Shown: positions 27,784 to 36,258 of the stretch, piece by piece
Numbering within the stretch: position 1 is the first letter of the stretch
How the letters are laid out: each line of letters opens with the position of its first letter
NCBI GenBank assembly: GCA_964441025.1
Contig: CAYTXG010000001.1
Coordinates: forward strand, 62,001 to 126,000
Origin: JAAZIN01 sp964441025
GTDB taxonomy: Bacteria > Bacillota > Dethiobacteria > DTU022
DNA length: 64,000 nt
Reading direction: 5' to 3'
Program-made: the position numbers and the translations under genes
The notes under the pieces: model-generated
What the model was told of the DNA's origin: nothing
Seen by the model: the letters and a program-made list of their open reading frames with translations, nothing else
The model's database searches: none

Positions 27784-28887
27784 CTATTCCCGGTTCAGGT
27801 AAGGGATCAGGGTTCTATCTCCCAGGCGGAGACGATCAATCCCTTCGGCAAGCTCTTCCGGAACCGTCACTGTGCCGTCGTCGCCGTCGGAAACATAGCG
27901 TCTTTTGGGATTCTCGCGCAATATCTCCATCCAGTCATACATTCCGAGCCCCTCAACCTCCATTTCGCTGGCCCTCACGCGGGGCAGCGCCGCCGGTTTG
28001 AAGTCGAGGCGGAACGGGGAGGGGGCAGGGTTGGAGCCCACAAGAAGGATCCCGTCATTGCGGTAGGCGGTCCCTTCGAATTCACCTTCAATGATATAGC
28101 TCATGTCGCCCGGGAATTCACCGCAGGGCAGGGCCAGACTGCGCACTGTATAGCCCGGCAGATATTCCCGGGTCCGCTTCACGTGCAGGGCCAGTTCGCG
28201 GCGGGCTTTCTCCGGTGAGAGGCGCCGCAGATTGCCGTGCGAGTAGCAGTGATTGCCGATTTCAAAACCTTTTTCGACAAGATAGGTGAGCTTCTGCCGG
28301 ACAAAATCATATTGCTCAAAGGGGGCCTCATAAAAAATATAAAAGGTGGCCGCCAGGCCGAAATCGGGGTGGGCGGCGTGAAATTCTTCAAGGATAGCAA
28401 CGGCGCAGTCCGGGTCAATGATCTGGCGGCCCTCTTTTTCCAGGTAACGAAACTGTCCGCCCCGGCCGTCATCAAATGTAAGCACCACGGGGGAACAGCC
28501 TGCGGGAATATCGATATGCCCCTCCAGGAGATCGTTCATTGAAATAAGGCGGTAGCCGGCCTCGTAGAGTGCCTTCAGATCTTTGCGAAAATTGTCGGGG
28601 GTGCGGCACCAGACATCTTCCGGCTCCCCGATCTCATGGTACATCAAGATCATGATCTCTCCAGCTTCGTTTACGCCCAGAGCCTGGTAATCGATCTTCT
28701 CCCCCGGGTTTTCAGGCCCTCCCTCCCCGCCGCCGGGATTGTCCTCCCCGCCTACGGGAGGTTCTGCCGCTTTTTCTTCAGAATTGCTGCAGGATACCAA
28801 AAGCGCCGCCGTTAGCAGCAGCGCTGCCGCCAGGAGCACCGCGTATAATACTCTTGTTTTCCATCGGAACTGCGATATATTTTGCAT
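27784..28887 (-). CDS. Polysaccharide deacetylase (NodB) lipoprotein
   Basis: A 367-aa protein with an N-terminal membrane signal and lipobox ALLVSC (Cys33), so it is likely a surface lipoprotein. A Gly/Pro/Glu-rich linker (about residues 36-65) precedes a NodB domain: ILMYHEIG near residue 80, catalytic LTFDDG (Asp139-Asp140) and metal-binding HCYSH (His213, His217). It would remove acetyl groups from cell-wall glycans. The C-terminal RASEMEVEGLGMYDWMEIL is typical of Gram-positive enzymes of this type. It is divergent from the NAD(P)HX repair gene and appears to be monocistronic. Confidence 0.88.
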   Translation of the reverse strand: MQNISQFRWKTRVLYAVLLAAALLLTAALLVSCSNSEEKAAEPPVGGEDNPGGGEGGPENPGEKIDYQALGVNEAGEIMILMYHEIGEPEDVWCRTPDNFRKDLKALYEAGYRLISMNDLLEGHIDIPAGCSPVVLTFDDGRGGQFRYLEKEGRQIIDPDCAVAILEEFHAAHPDFGLAATFYIFYEAPFEQYDFVRQKLTYLVEKGFEIGNHCYSHGNLRRLSPEKARRELALHVKRTREYLPGYTVRSLALPCGEFPGDMSYIIEGEFEGTAYRNDGILLVGSNPAPSPFRLDFKPAALPRVRASEMEVEGLGMYDWMEILRENPKRRYVSDGDDGTVTVPEELAEGIDRLRLGDRTLIPYLNRE

Positions 28888-29139
28888 CTGCGCACCCCTT
28901 TGAAGGCAATTTTCAATTTGTATATCTTTCGACAGATTGTGCGCACGCTCCTGCTGCCCCAGGATATACCATACTTAGAATGGGAGCGGGGAAAAGGAAA
29001 ATAAAAACAGGCAGAGAACTTGGATAGGATAAGAGCAAGACAGGGGCGGCTGGAAAAGAGGGCAACGGCAGCCTCAGGTTCCCGCAGGCGGTGCAGACGC
29101 CGCTGCCGCGGGGGCAAAATGGTAAATGGGGTGAATACA

Positions 29140-30738
29140 ATGAAGGTGTTAACAGCAGCGGCGATGCGCGAAGCCGATCGCCGCACCATCGAGGAGCTCG
29201 GCTTCCCCGGGGCCGTATTGATGGAAAGCGCCGGGATGAGAGCTGCGGAGGTGATCCTGTCCTTTCAGCCGCTCCCATCCCGGGTGGTGGTGGCGGCGGG
29301 CTCTGGTAATAACGGCGGAGACGGGCTGGTGATAGCCCGACTGCTCCGGCAGGCGGGCATCCCTGTATCCCTCTGGACGACAGCGGCCCCCGGCGGCTAC
29401 CGCGGTGATGCCGCCATGAACTACGATTTTTTAAGGCATAGCGGCTTTGTGGTCAAGCATATACTGGACTACGGGGCGCTGGAGCAGTTTCGTGCCGATA
29501 TGGACGGTGCGGAGCTGGCAGTTGATGCTCTCTTTGGCGTCGGGTTGGACCGGCCGGTGCAGGGGCTGCCTGCAGGGATAATCGAGGCCGTTAATGCAAG
29601 TCCTGCTCCTGTTCTGGCGGTGGATCTTCCTTCGGGGGTTCAGGCGGACAGCGGCGAGGTGATGGGCTGTGCCGTGCAGGCGCGCTGGACGGTTACATTC
29701 GCCTTTCCCAAGCAGGGGCTTATGCTGCAGCCCGGCGCCTCCCTTGCCGGAGAGGTTATTGTGGGAGAAATCCACATACCGCCGTTTCTTGCAGCGGGGG
29801 TTCAGGCGGCGGTGACCACACCGCAGCGGGTCCGGGAGCTGCTGCCGCAGCGCCCGCCGGAGTCGCACAAGGGCAGTTTCGGCAGGGTGCTCCTTGTCGC
29901 CGGCTCGGTGGGGATGAGCGGCGCCGCCGTTCTGGCGGCAGGGGCGGCGCTGCGCGGCGGGGCGGGACTGGTTTACCTGGCCGCCCCTGCGGCGATCTGC
30001 CCCGCGCTGGAGGCGCAGCTTCCCGAAGCGATTACCATACCGCTGCCGGAGCAGTCGCCGGGGCTGATCGGCCCGGAGGCGGCGGAGCCGCTTCTTGAAA
30101 AGGCTGCCGCCTGCAATGTGCTGGCTGTGGGGCCGGGACTGGCTCCTGCGCCGGAGACTGCCGCCTTGCTTGAGTCTCTCATCGGGCGCTGCCCTCTCCC
30201 GCTGGTGCTCGATGCCGGCGCCCTGGGGACTCTGGCGCTGCTGCCCGGGGGGGAACGGGAGGCCCTTTTACGGGGGGCGCATCAACCGCCGCTGTTGACG
30301 CCGCACCCGGGCGAGATGGCGGGGTTGACGGGGCTAAGCATTAGCCGGGTGCAAAGATCCCGGCCGGAGCAGGCCCTCCGCTGCGCCGGGGAGTGGAACA
30401 GCATAGTTGTGCTAAAGGGGGCGCAGACCGTAACTGCATCGCCCGCCGGCGAACTCTGCTTCAACCCGACGGGCGGGCCTCTCCTGGCCACAGCTGGGAC
30501 AGGGGATCTGCTGACCGGCCTGATCGCTTCCCTTATTGCCCAGGGTCTGCAGCCCTTTGATGCCGCTGCATCGGCCGCTTTCCTGCACGGCCTTGCCGGC
30601 GATCTGCTTCCGGAGGGGCGCGGTTTCAAGACGGGGGATGTTCTGAATAACTTTCCGGCGGCTTTTCAGTGGCTGGAGCGGGAAAGCGGGGCCCCCTCAC
30701 CCTGGGGACCCTACCACCGCAGGGTCAGGCCTGTATGA
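29140..30738 (+). CDS. nnr: Bifunctional NAD(P)H-hydrate epimerase / ADP-dependent dehydratase
   Basis: A 532-aa two-domain repair enzyme. The N-terminal YjeF_N epimerase (about 1-210) shows MREADRRTIEELGFPGAVLMESAG, GSGNNGGDGLVIAR and VDLPSGVQADSG. The C-terminal ribokinase-like dehydratase (about 225-520) has SHKGSFGRVLLVAGS, LTPHPGEMAGLTG and TAGTGDLLTGLIASL. It repairs damaged NAD(P)HX. The frame opens at 29020, but the domain begins at MKVLTAAAM and GGGGTGAA precedes ATG 29140. In many Firmicutes this gene lies just before a LolA-like gene, alr and mazEF; here those follow with other genes inserted. Confidence 0.93.
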   Translation: MKVLTAAAMREADRRTIEELGFPGAVLMESAGMRAAEVILSFQPLPSRVVVAAGSGNNGGDGLVIARLLRQAGIPVSLWTTAAPGGYRGDAAMNYDFLRHSGFVVKHILDYGALEQFRADMDGAELAVDALFGVGLDRPVQGLPAGIIEAVNASPAPVLAVDLPSGVQADSGEVMGCAVQARWTVTFAFPKQGLMLQPGASLAGEVIVGEIHIPPFLAAGVQAAVTTPQRVRELLPQRPPESHKGSFGRVLLVAGSVGMSGAAVLAAGAALRGGAGLVYLAAPAAICPALEAQLPEAITIPLPEQSPGLIGPEAAEPLLEKAAACNVLAVGPGLAPAPETAALLESLIGRCPLPLVLDAGALGTLALLPGGEREALLRGAHQPPLLTPHPGEMAGLTGLSISRVQRSRPEQALRCAGEWNSIVVLKGAQTVTASPAGELCFNPTGGPLLATAGTGDLLTGLIASLIAQGLQPFDAAASAAFLHGLAGDLLPEGRGFKTGDVLNNFPAAFQWLERESGAPSPWGPYHRRVRPV

Positions 30739-30798
30739 GCACCTGCCGGGAGGCCGGCGCCGTGCCGATGAACAAAACTGATACAAAGGAAGGTTGTA

Positions 30799-31521
30799 AT
30801 GTCTAAACCCGGGGGAGTTTTTCTGGTATTGCGCATGCCCGTATTGATTTTACTGCTGCTGGGGCTTCTTTGCGGCCTCGGTTTCGCCGGGTGGCGCCTT
30901 GTTTTCTCCGCTCCGCGGGCCGATCCTGCGGCGGGGCTTCGCCGGCGCATGCAGGAGCAGATCTCCGCCCTGGAGAGCTACCATGCCCGCTTCAAAACAA
31001 CTTCCGCCGGCGGGGGGGGCGAAACCGTGTGCAACGTTGAAATCTGGAAAGAGGAGGCCTCCCACCGCTTCCGCCTGGAGATGACCACCTGCGAAGAGGG
31101 GCGGCCCGACAGCGTTGAGGTGATCGTTGGCGACGGCGACCTGGTATATTTTTACAACGGGGAAAGCGGCGAATTTTTGCCGGCTGCCGACCCGGATGAG
31201 GCCGGTGTTGCCGCCGGTGCCCTGGAGGTCTACTGGCGCTCCATCTGCGAGGCGCCCTGCTTCAACTATCTCGGCGAAGAAAAAGCCTCGCGGCACAGCT
31301 ACTACCTGGTGGAAATAGTTCCACCCGAACCCCACCGCGAACGCGTTAATGAGCGGATCTGGCTTGAAAAAAAATCACTTCTGCCGGTGCGTATTGAAAG
31401 CTTTGACATTGCCGGCCGCCTGACCCAGGTTACGGTTTTTGAGTTGCTGCAGCTAAATCATGCATTTGAAACAGCCCTGTTTGAAGTTGATGCCGCGGGC
31501 GCTGATGAAGAATCTTCGTAA
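30799..31521 (+). CDS. LolA/GerS-like outer-surface protein
   Basis: A 240-aa protein with one N-terminal membrane helix (about residues 12-35) followed by a LolA-like beta-sheet domain: LRRRMQEQISALESYHARFKT, TVCNVEIWKEEASHRFRLEM, VIVGDGDLVYFYN and a C-terminal RIWLEKKSLLPVRIESFD. In clostridia related proteins (GerS) act in spore germination; the assignment to that role is inference. AAGGAAGG lies 7 bp before the ATG and it follows nnr by 60 bp, probably in one transcript. Confidence 0.65.
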   Translation: MSKPGGVFLVLRMPVLILLLLGLLCGLGFAGWRLVFSAPRADPAAGLRRRMQEQISALESYHARFKTTSAGGGGETVCNVEIWKEEASHRFRLEMTTCEEGRPDSVEVIVGDGDLVYFYNGESGEFLPAADPDEAGVAAGALEVYWRSICEAPCFNYLGEEKASRHSYYLVEIVPPEPHRERVNERIWLEKKSLLPVRIESFDIAGRLTQVTVFELLQLNHAFETALFEVDAAGADEESS

Positions 31522-31524
31522 ACG

Positions 31525-32499
31525 CTATTTGCCTGTAACCTGGCGGTAAAGCCGGCAGGTGCGTTCCGCCACCAGACGCAGATCGCAATTTTCCCTGACG
31601 AATTTGCGGCCCTGCTGCTGCAGCGATTCCAGCAGAGGCCGGTCCTTGAGCAGGTCGGTGAGGTGGAAAAAAATTGTGCGGTAACAGGGGGTCTCGCCGA
31701 TTTTACCGGAGAGATCGGGAAAGGGAAGCACCGTCGGATATGATGCGGGATTGAAGATGCCCCCGCAGCTCTGGCCCATGATCAGGGCGGCGTTTCCACA
31801 GGCCATCCCCTCCAGCAGCCCCCGGAACCGGCCCGCTACCACCTGTGAACGGGAGAGCACGGCAGCGCTGTCCAGCGGCCATCCGTGATAACGACCCTTG
31901 AGCAGGGGGAGAGGGCGGGGGGAGAGCAGCTCCACCTCCAGGTCGGCCAGCCCTGCAGCTTTGAGCAGGGCGGCGGCCCCCTCGGGGGTGAAGCCCTGTT
32001 CTTCACCGATAAAAGTGATTTTAAAGCCCTCTTTGCGGGCGGGGCGGTACATATCCAGGTCCACCCCTTCGGGAATAAAGACAGTCTTCCTGCTCAGCCA
32101 GGTGGGAACTTCGGCAAAGGGGTGAGGCGTTATCAGAAAGGAAATATTTTTCAGCAGGGCGGGGTTAAGTGCGGAATCGGGCATCCCATGCAGGGTCGCG
32201 ACGCAGGGTATCCGCAGGCTGTGGAGCAGCTTTTGCGTGATTCCGGTGAGGGTGAGGTCATGCAGGTGCAGCAGGCCAAAGCGATACCGGCGGGCCAGCC
32301 TCAGGATGTTTTCGGGCATGCTTTCGGCGAAGCAGGGAAAAAATTGTTGGTAATAGCGGATCTGATCAAGGTAATGGGGAGGACAGTGAGTTATCACCAC
32401 AATTGCTTCAATGCCCAGTCGTTTTAACCCGGCAGCAAGGCTGAAAATGTGATTCATTGCTCCGCTACAGCGGAAGCGGCTCAACATGAGGATATGCAA
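31525..32499 (-). CDS. Glycosyltransferase, GT4-like (GT-B fold)
   Basis: A 324-aa protein. The N-terminal Rossmann half begins MHILMLSRFRCSGAMNHIFSLAAGLKRLG, a usual glycosyltransferase opening with a Gly-rich nucleotide-sugar loop. FGLLHLHDL and VATLHGMP follow, then IPEGVDLDMYRP, which is the linker motif of GT4 enzymes. The C-terminal half has the FRGLLEGMACGNAALI donor-binding block with its conserved Glu. Acceptor and sugar are unknown. The start is TTG 32499 after GGGTGATC. It is convergent with the LolA-like gene (3 bp apart). Confidence 0.82.
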   Translation of the reverse strand: MHILMLSRFRCSGAMNHIFSLAAGLKRLGIEAIVVITHCPPHYLDQIRYYQQFFPCFAESMPENILRLARRYRFGLLHLHDLTLTGITQKLLHSLRIPCVATLHGMPDSALNPALLKNISFLITPHPFAEVPTWLSRKTVFIPEGVDLDMYRPARKEGFKITFIGEEQGFTPEGAAALLKAAGLADLEVELLSPRPLPLLKGRYHGWPLDSAAVLSRSQVVAGRFRGLLEGMACGNAALIMGQSCGGIFNPASYPTVLPFPDLSGKIGETPCYRTIFFHLTDLLKDRPLLESLQQQGRKFVRENCDLRLVAERTCRLYRQVTGK

Positions 32500-32606
32500 A
32501 ACAGATCACCCGGAATCAATATATGAATCCGGGTGAAAATGTGTTCCGATGAAGCTGCGCGCCGGGGTTTGCCGGGAGGCTAACACACCCGGCGCTCCTG
32601 AAAAGT

Positions 32607-32645
32607 GGGACAAGAAGGACCGTCCCTGTTGTCCCTTGTTGTCCC
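32607..32645. repeat. REP-like palindrome with GGGACAA/TTGTCCC arms
   Basis: GGGACAA (32607-32613) pairs with TTGTCCC (32629-32635), and another TTGTCCC follows at 32639. The core contains GGACCGTCC. The build (arm, GGAC-GTCC core, inverted arm) parallels the palindromes at 53119, 54144 and 54187, which suggests one class of dispersed element. Confidence 0.5.
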
Positions 32646-32658
32646 AGGTTGTTCTGCT

Positions 32659-33513
32659 TTAGCGGGGCAGGAGGAAAAGCTGGGTGACCAGGTAGCCCCG
32701 GCCCGGTTTGTACACGATGCCGATCCCTGTTCTGGTATAGCGTGAGTCTACTATTTTATTCCGGTGCCCCGAACTGTTCATGAAGGCATCAAAGATCCCC
32801 TTGATGCTGCCGCCTACACCGATATTTTCTGCAGCAAGGGTAAAGCTGACCCCTGCATTTCTGAGCATCTCCCCTGAAGTGCCGTAGCTGGGAGACTGGT
32901 GCGCAAAGTAGTTCAGGTCCGACATGTCCTGGCTTTTCAGCCTGGCCAGGTATGTAAGCTGTGCATCAGCCTGCAGCGGGGGCAGCCCCCTCAGGGACCT
33001 TTCACCGTTCACCAGATCAAAGAGCTGGCGCTCCTGCTGGTTCAAATCTGCTGTATCCCCGGCAGGAGGCGGGTCAATTGTCGCCGGAGGCGGGGGGGTT
33101 ACAGGTTTATCCGGCACAACGGGGGGCTGCGGCGGCGCCGGGGGCGAAACCTGATCGGCGGGCGGTGCTGACGGCGCCCCGTTGTAGGAACCGTGGGAGC
33201 TGCCGCTGCCGGACCTGGCCACGCCGTAAGAGCTGCCGTTAAAGCTGTATGCCGGCTGCGGTGAGACCGGGCGGTCGGGGGCGGGTTTTGCAGGTTCGGC
33301 CGGATTTTCCGGGAGAGAGTAGGTTGGGGCGGCAGGTGCGGAGCCGCCGGGGTACTGCGGTTGTGAGCGGGCCACGCCGTAAGCGGGATTGGCTGCCCCC
33401 GCAGAGCGGGCAGTGTAAGCGCCTGCAGCGGTGGGATAAACCAGCATCACTATCAGCAGTGTTGTCAGGAGGCAAAGGGGTATACGTTTTTTTGTCTTGC
33501 GCGATGGGTTCAT
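32659..33513 (-). CDS. Secreted CAP-domain (SCP/YkwD-like) protein
   Basis: A 284-aa protein with a Sec signal peptide (cleavage likely after TAAGA near residue 32), then a Pro/Ala/Ser-rich low-complexity linker (about 35-155) in which YGVARS occurs twice, and a C-terminal CAP domain. The CAP domain shows LNQQERQLFDLVNGERSLRGLPPLQ, YFAHQSP, AAENIG and SSGHRNKIVDSRYTRTGIGI, with the conserved His and Glu residues. Such proteins are common on Firmicute cell walls and spores; their activity is unsettled. The linker probably spans the wall. Confidence 0.87.
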   Translation of the reverse strand: MNPSRKTKKRIPLCLLTTLLIVMLVYPTAAGAYTARSAGAANPAYGVARSQPQYPGGSAPAAPTYSLPENPAEPAKPAPDRPVSPQPAYSFNGSSYGVARSGSGSSHGSYNGAPSAPPADQVSPPAPPQPPVVPDKPVTPPPPATIDPPPAGDTADLNQQERQLFDLVNGERSLRGLPPLQADAQLTYLARLKSQDMSDLNYFAHQSPSYGTSGEMLRNAGVSFTLAAENIGVGGSIKGIFDAFMNSSGHRNKIVDSRYTRTGIGIVYKPGRGYLVTQLFLLPR

Positions 33514-33663
33514 AAATGATCCTCCCTGGAATATGTTATTGTTTCTTAATAATTATCCATAATGATAATTATGTCAACGACCGTAAGCCGGCTGCTGCCG
33601 CAGCTCCGGCGATTTGACCGTACCGCTTTGTTAAATAACTATAACATCTGGGGGTTTTTGGCC

Positions 33664-35211
33664 CTATGGTTTTTTTTGGAGGAGGATTCGCCTGAGAAGT
33701 TTACCCGGGTTCCAGCGTTCATTGACCCTGGCAATGAGCATTTCATTTTCTTCCCCGAGTTTTTCCATCCGGTATTGCTGTTCCCGAATGCGTGTATCCA
33801 GCCTGGAAATGGTTTTTTCCTTTTCCTGCAGGATGCTTTCAATCTGGCGCCGCTCTTTTTTCAGTCCCTGCAGTTCATCAAGATAGCGCCTCCTCTCCGC
33901 TTCCCTGCTCTGGTTGCCTTGTTCGATCTTTTGCTTCATGCCGGCAATGATCTGATCAAAGCTTTCCTGCAGTTTTTTCAGCTCGGCATCCTTGTCTTCC
34001 AGGCTTTTGTTCAGCCGGCGCATGTTTTTTTCGCCTTGCTGCGATAAAAGGAGCATCTCTTTGCCCCTGTTTTTGACTTCCTCTTCCAGGCGCGCCTTGG
34101 CTGTTGACAGGCGGGAAATGCGGCCCATCATTTTTTCCGAGCAGCTGTGCAGCCTGTTGAAATCCCCCTCCATGTTGTCGTTTGCCACCGGCAGCAGGCT
34201 TGAGAGGGGTTCGCCGGAAGCGCCGTCGCTTTCCACCAGGATCCGGTAGTTCAGCAGGCCGTTTTCAGCGTTGAAAGAGCTGCAGCGGATGAGCAGCGGT
34301 TTTTCAAAACTCTGCGGCTCGATGCGTTCCCAGCGGTCGCCGCCGAAACGGTAGCGCAGGAGGGCGCCGCTCTCCAGCCAGGCGATGAGCAGATCCCCGA
34401 AGTGGTATCCCAGGAAAGGAAGGGGCGGCTCCGCCATGCCCGGGGAGATTACAGTTTCCGGTTTCCATCCGGCCGCCTTCCAACCGGCGCCGCCCATGAA
34501 GCGGTAGCGGATGTAATATTTGCCTTCAAGGAATGTGCGCCAGATTACATGCAGATTTTGTGCTGCGTCAACAGCTATGGAGGGGTGCTCCACGCTTGCC
34601 GGAGCGGAAAGGGGGAAGGCTTTGCTCCAATGGGCGCTTTCGGAATCAAAGCAGCGGTAGTAAAGGCCGCCCTGGCCGGCGCCGGCGATGCGGTAGACCA
34701 GGTGGAGAAGGCTGCGGCCGTCAACGGCCAGCTCACCATAATTATCCGGGGCGCCGCTGCCGAAGTCGATGACCCTCGGTTCCTCCCAGGCGCCGCCGGA
34801 GAAGCGGTGATGCAGCAGCCACCAGCGCTCTGCGGAGGAGTCCAGCGCCAGGCAGACAAAATGAAGCCCGCCCTGCAGATCGGCTGTCAACAGGAAGTGA
34901 CTACACTCTTTGCTCTCTTCGCGGTAGAAGTGAAGGGCTTTCGTTTCCTCCTGTTCCGGGGGGAGGGCGAGATGATAAAAGTTGCCCTGATCCATAATGA
35001 TGAGATGGGGCAGATGGGCGGCATCCATTGCGGCGCAGTACCTTTCCCCTTGCTGCGAAAGGGGGCGGGCTTCGCCCCAGATAGAACCGGCGCCTCTTTC
35101 AACAAGCAGCTCCCCCGCGGAGCCGCGGCTGATCAGAAACTGTTTGGCTGTGGAGCTCAAAAGGTAGGGGGCCTCCTGATAAGAGCCCTCCCGGAGATAA
35201 AAGGGCATCAT
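33664..35211 (-). CDS. Propeller-like plus coiled-coil protein, function unknown
   Basis: A protein of about 515 aa. The first ~330 residues contain repeated short beta-type blocks with Trp and Tyr (HFVCLALDS, LHLVYRIAG, LHVIWRTF, LLIAWLES), resembling a sialidase/BNR-like propeller. The last ~170 residues are a long charged coiled coil (KARLEEEVKNRGKEMLLLSQQGEKN) ending in a basic tail. I do not recognise a family; spore-surface or structural roles are possible. GGCAGGTGAAT lies before the ATG at 35211, preferred to the frame start at 35232. Confidence 0.6.
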   Translation of the reverse strand: MMPFYLREGSYQEAPYLLSSTAKQFLISRGSAGELLVERGAGSIWGEARPLSQQGERYCAAMDAAHLPHLIIMDQGNFYHLALPPEQEETKALHFYREESKECSHFLLTADLQGGLHFVCLALDSSAERWWLLHHRFSGGAWEEPRVIDFGSGAPDNYGELAVDGRSLLHLVYRIAGAGQGGLYYRCFDSESAHWSKAFPLSAPASVEHPSIAVDAAQNLHVIWRTFLEGKYYIRYRFMGGAGWKAAGWKPETVISPGMAEPPLPFLGYHFGDLLIAWLESGALLRYRFGGDRWERIEPQSFEKPLLIRCSSFNAENGLLNYRILVESDGASGEPLSSLLPVANDNMEGDFNRLHSCSEKMMGRISRLSTAKARLEEEVKNRGKEMLLLSQQGEKNMRRLNKSLEDKDAELKKLQESFDQIIAGMKQKIEQGNQSREAERRRYLDELQGLKKERRQIESILQEKEKTISRLDTRIREQQYRMEKLGEENEMLIARVNERWNPGKLLRRILLQKKP

Positions 35212-35423
35212 ATTCACCTGCCTTTTCTGCATTCACTTAATCTATATGCTTTTACCGCTAAATTGAGAAGTAATGCCCTCAGGGGGTTCTGCCCGGACGG
35301 GCGAATAATAACACTCTCGCCGCCATTCAACATCACCTTCTTACACAGAGTGCATACTATGTCATTGAGCGGCCCCCGCAATATTTCCATACCGCTCATC
35401 TATCATTACGTAAAGGAGGTTGG

Positions 35424-36113
35424 ATGATGGGATGCAGTAAAAACACCGGTTACTCCGGCTTGCAGAGAAAGAAAGGCAGGGAGCTTTACAGGCGCCCTGT
35501 TCCCTCAGAATTCAAGCCGATGCAGATACCGGATATTTCAGAGGTTGTCTGTATCAGAGTGGAGAAGATCTACGAACGTTGCAAGAGTGTTGAGACCAAC
35601 GAGGAGGTTACCGATCTTTGCGGCACCGCCGTAGGCGCCATTGAAGATGTCTGGTGTATTGATGTCGAACTGGTCATCGACAAGCAGCACCATTTCAAAT
35701 GCGAAAAGATCCCGAACACGAATCGTGCCAAAACTTCATTCTGGTTCCGCTTCCGTTTTGCCTATGTTGATCAGACGGGTCAAAAATATTTCACCAGTGA
35801 ACCGGTTTTCTTTGAAAAGACGGTACTGCTGAGCGACCAGATCTTTGATGACAGGCTATTTGTCCAGTGTGAGGCGTATCTGGATTGTTTTGAGTGCTTC
35901 GTTTCGGGCCAGCAGCAGGTCACCTGCTGTATCGGGAAGCTGATCATAGTAAAGCTGATGGCCCTGGTGGACCTGCTCGTTCCCGCCTATGGTTTCTGCC
36001 ATGAACCGGATGACTGCACCGAAGTGGAGTCGGAATGTCCTGATTTTGAGCCGTACTGGCCGCCTTTTCCGCCGCAGGAGACACCCGTTGCGGAAACCGA
36101 GCCGGAGTCCTAG
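35424..36113 (+). CDS. Cys-rich protein, possibly spore-coat related
   Basis: A 229-aa protein with about a dozen Cys residues. PDISEVVCIRVEKIYERCKSVE resembles the V-x-K-V-Y-D-x-C segment found in clostridial coat or SPOCS-like proteins. The acidic, Pro-rich tail (CPDFEPYWPPFPPQE) is unusual. No enzyme motif is seen. AAAGGAGG precedes the tandem ATGs (35424, 35427). A strong terminator follows at 36163. Role unknown; the spore link is a guess from the Cys pattern. Confidence 0.6.
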   Translation: MMGCSKNTGYSGLQRKKGRELYRRPVPSEFKPMQIPDISEVVCIRVEKIYERCKSVETNEEVTDLCGTAVGAIEDVWCIDVELVIDKQHHFKCEKIPNTNRAKTSFWFRFRFAYVDQTGQKYFTSEPVFFEKTVLLSDQIFDDRLFVQCEAYLDCFECFVSGQQQVTCCIGKLIIVKLMALVDLLVPAYGFCHEPDDCTEVESECPDFEPYWPPFPPQETPVAETEPES

Positions 36114-36127
36114 AGCGGACCTATAAA

Positions 36128-36148
36128 AATTTACCGGACAGGTAAATT
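36128..36148. promoter_or_regulatory. Perfect inverted repeat downstream of the Cys-rich gene
   Basis: AATTTACC-ggaca-GGTAAATT is a perfect 8-bp dyad with a 5-base loop. It has no T-run and lies 15 bp after the stop codon and 111 bp before the homoserine dehydrogenase start. It could be an operator or an mRNA hairpin. Confidence 0.45.
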
Positions 36149-36162
36149 GGTTCTCTGTTTTG

Positions 36163-36186
36163 CCGGTGCGCCGCACCGGTTTTTTT
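36163..36186 (+). terminator. Rho-independent terminator
   Basis: CCGGTGC-gcc-GCACCGG followed directly by seven T residues. It ends the transcript of the Cys-rich protein gene and isolates the hom-thrB genes. Confidence 0.85.
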
Positions 36187-36258
36187 GCCCTCTTCCCGGA
36201 CAGGCTCCCGGCGGTGTGATATAATGAGCGGAAATATGGAAAAGGGGGAAAATGGGGA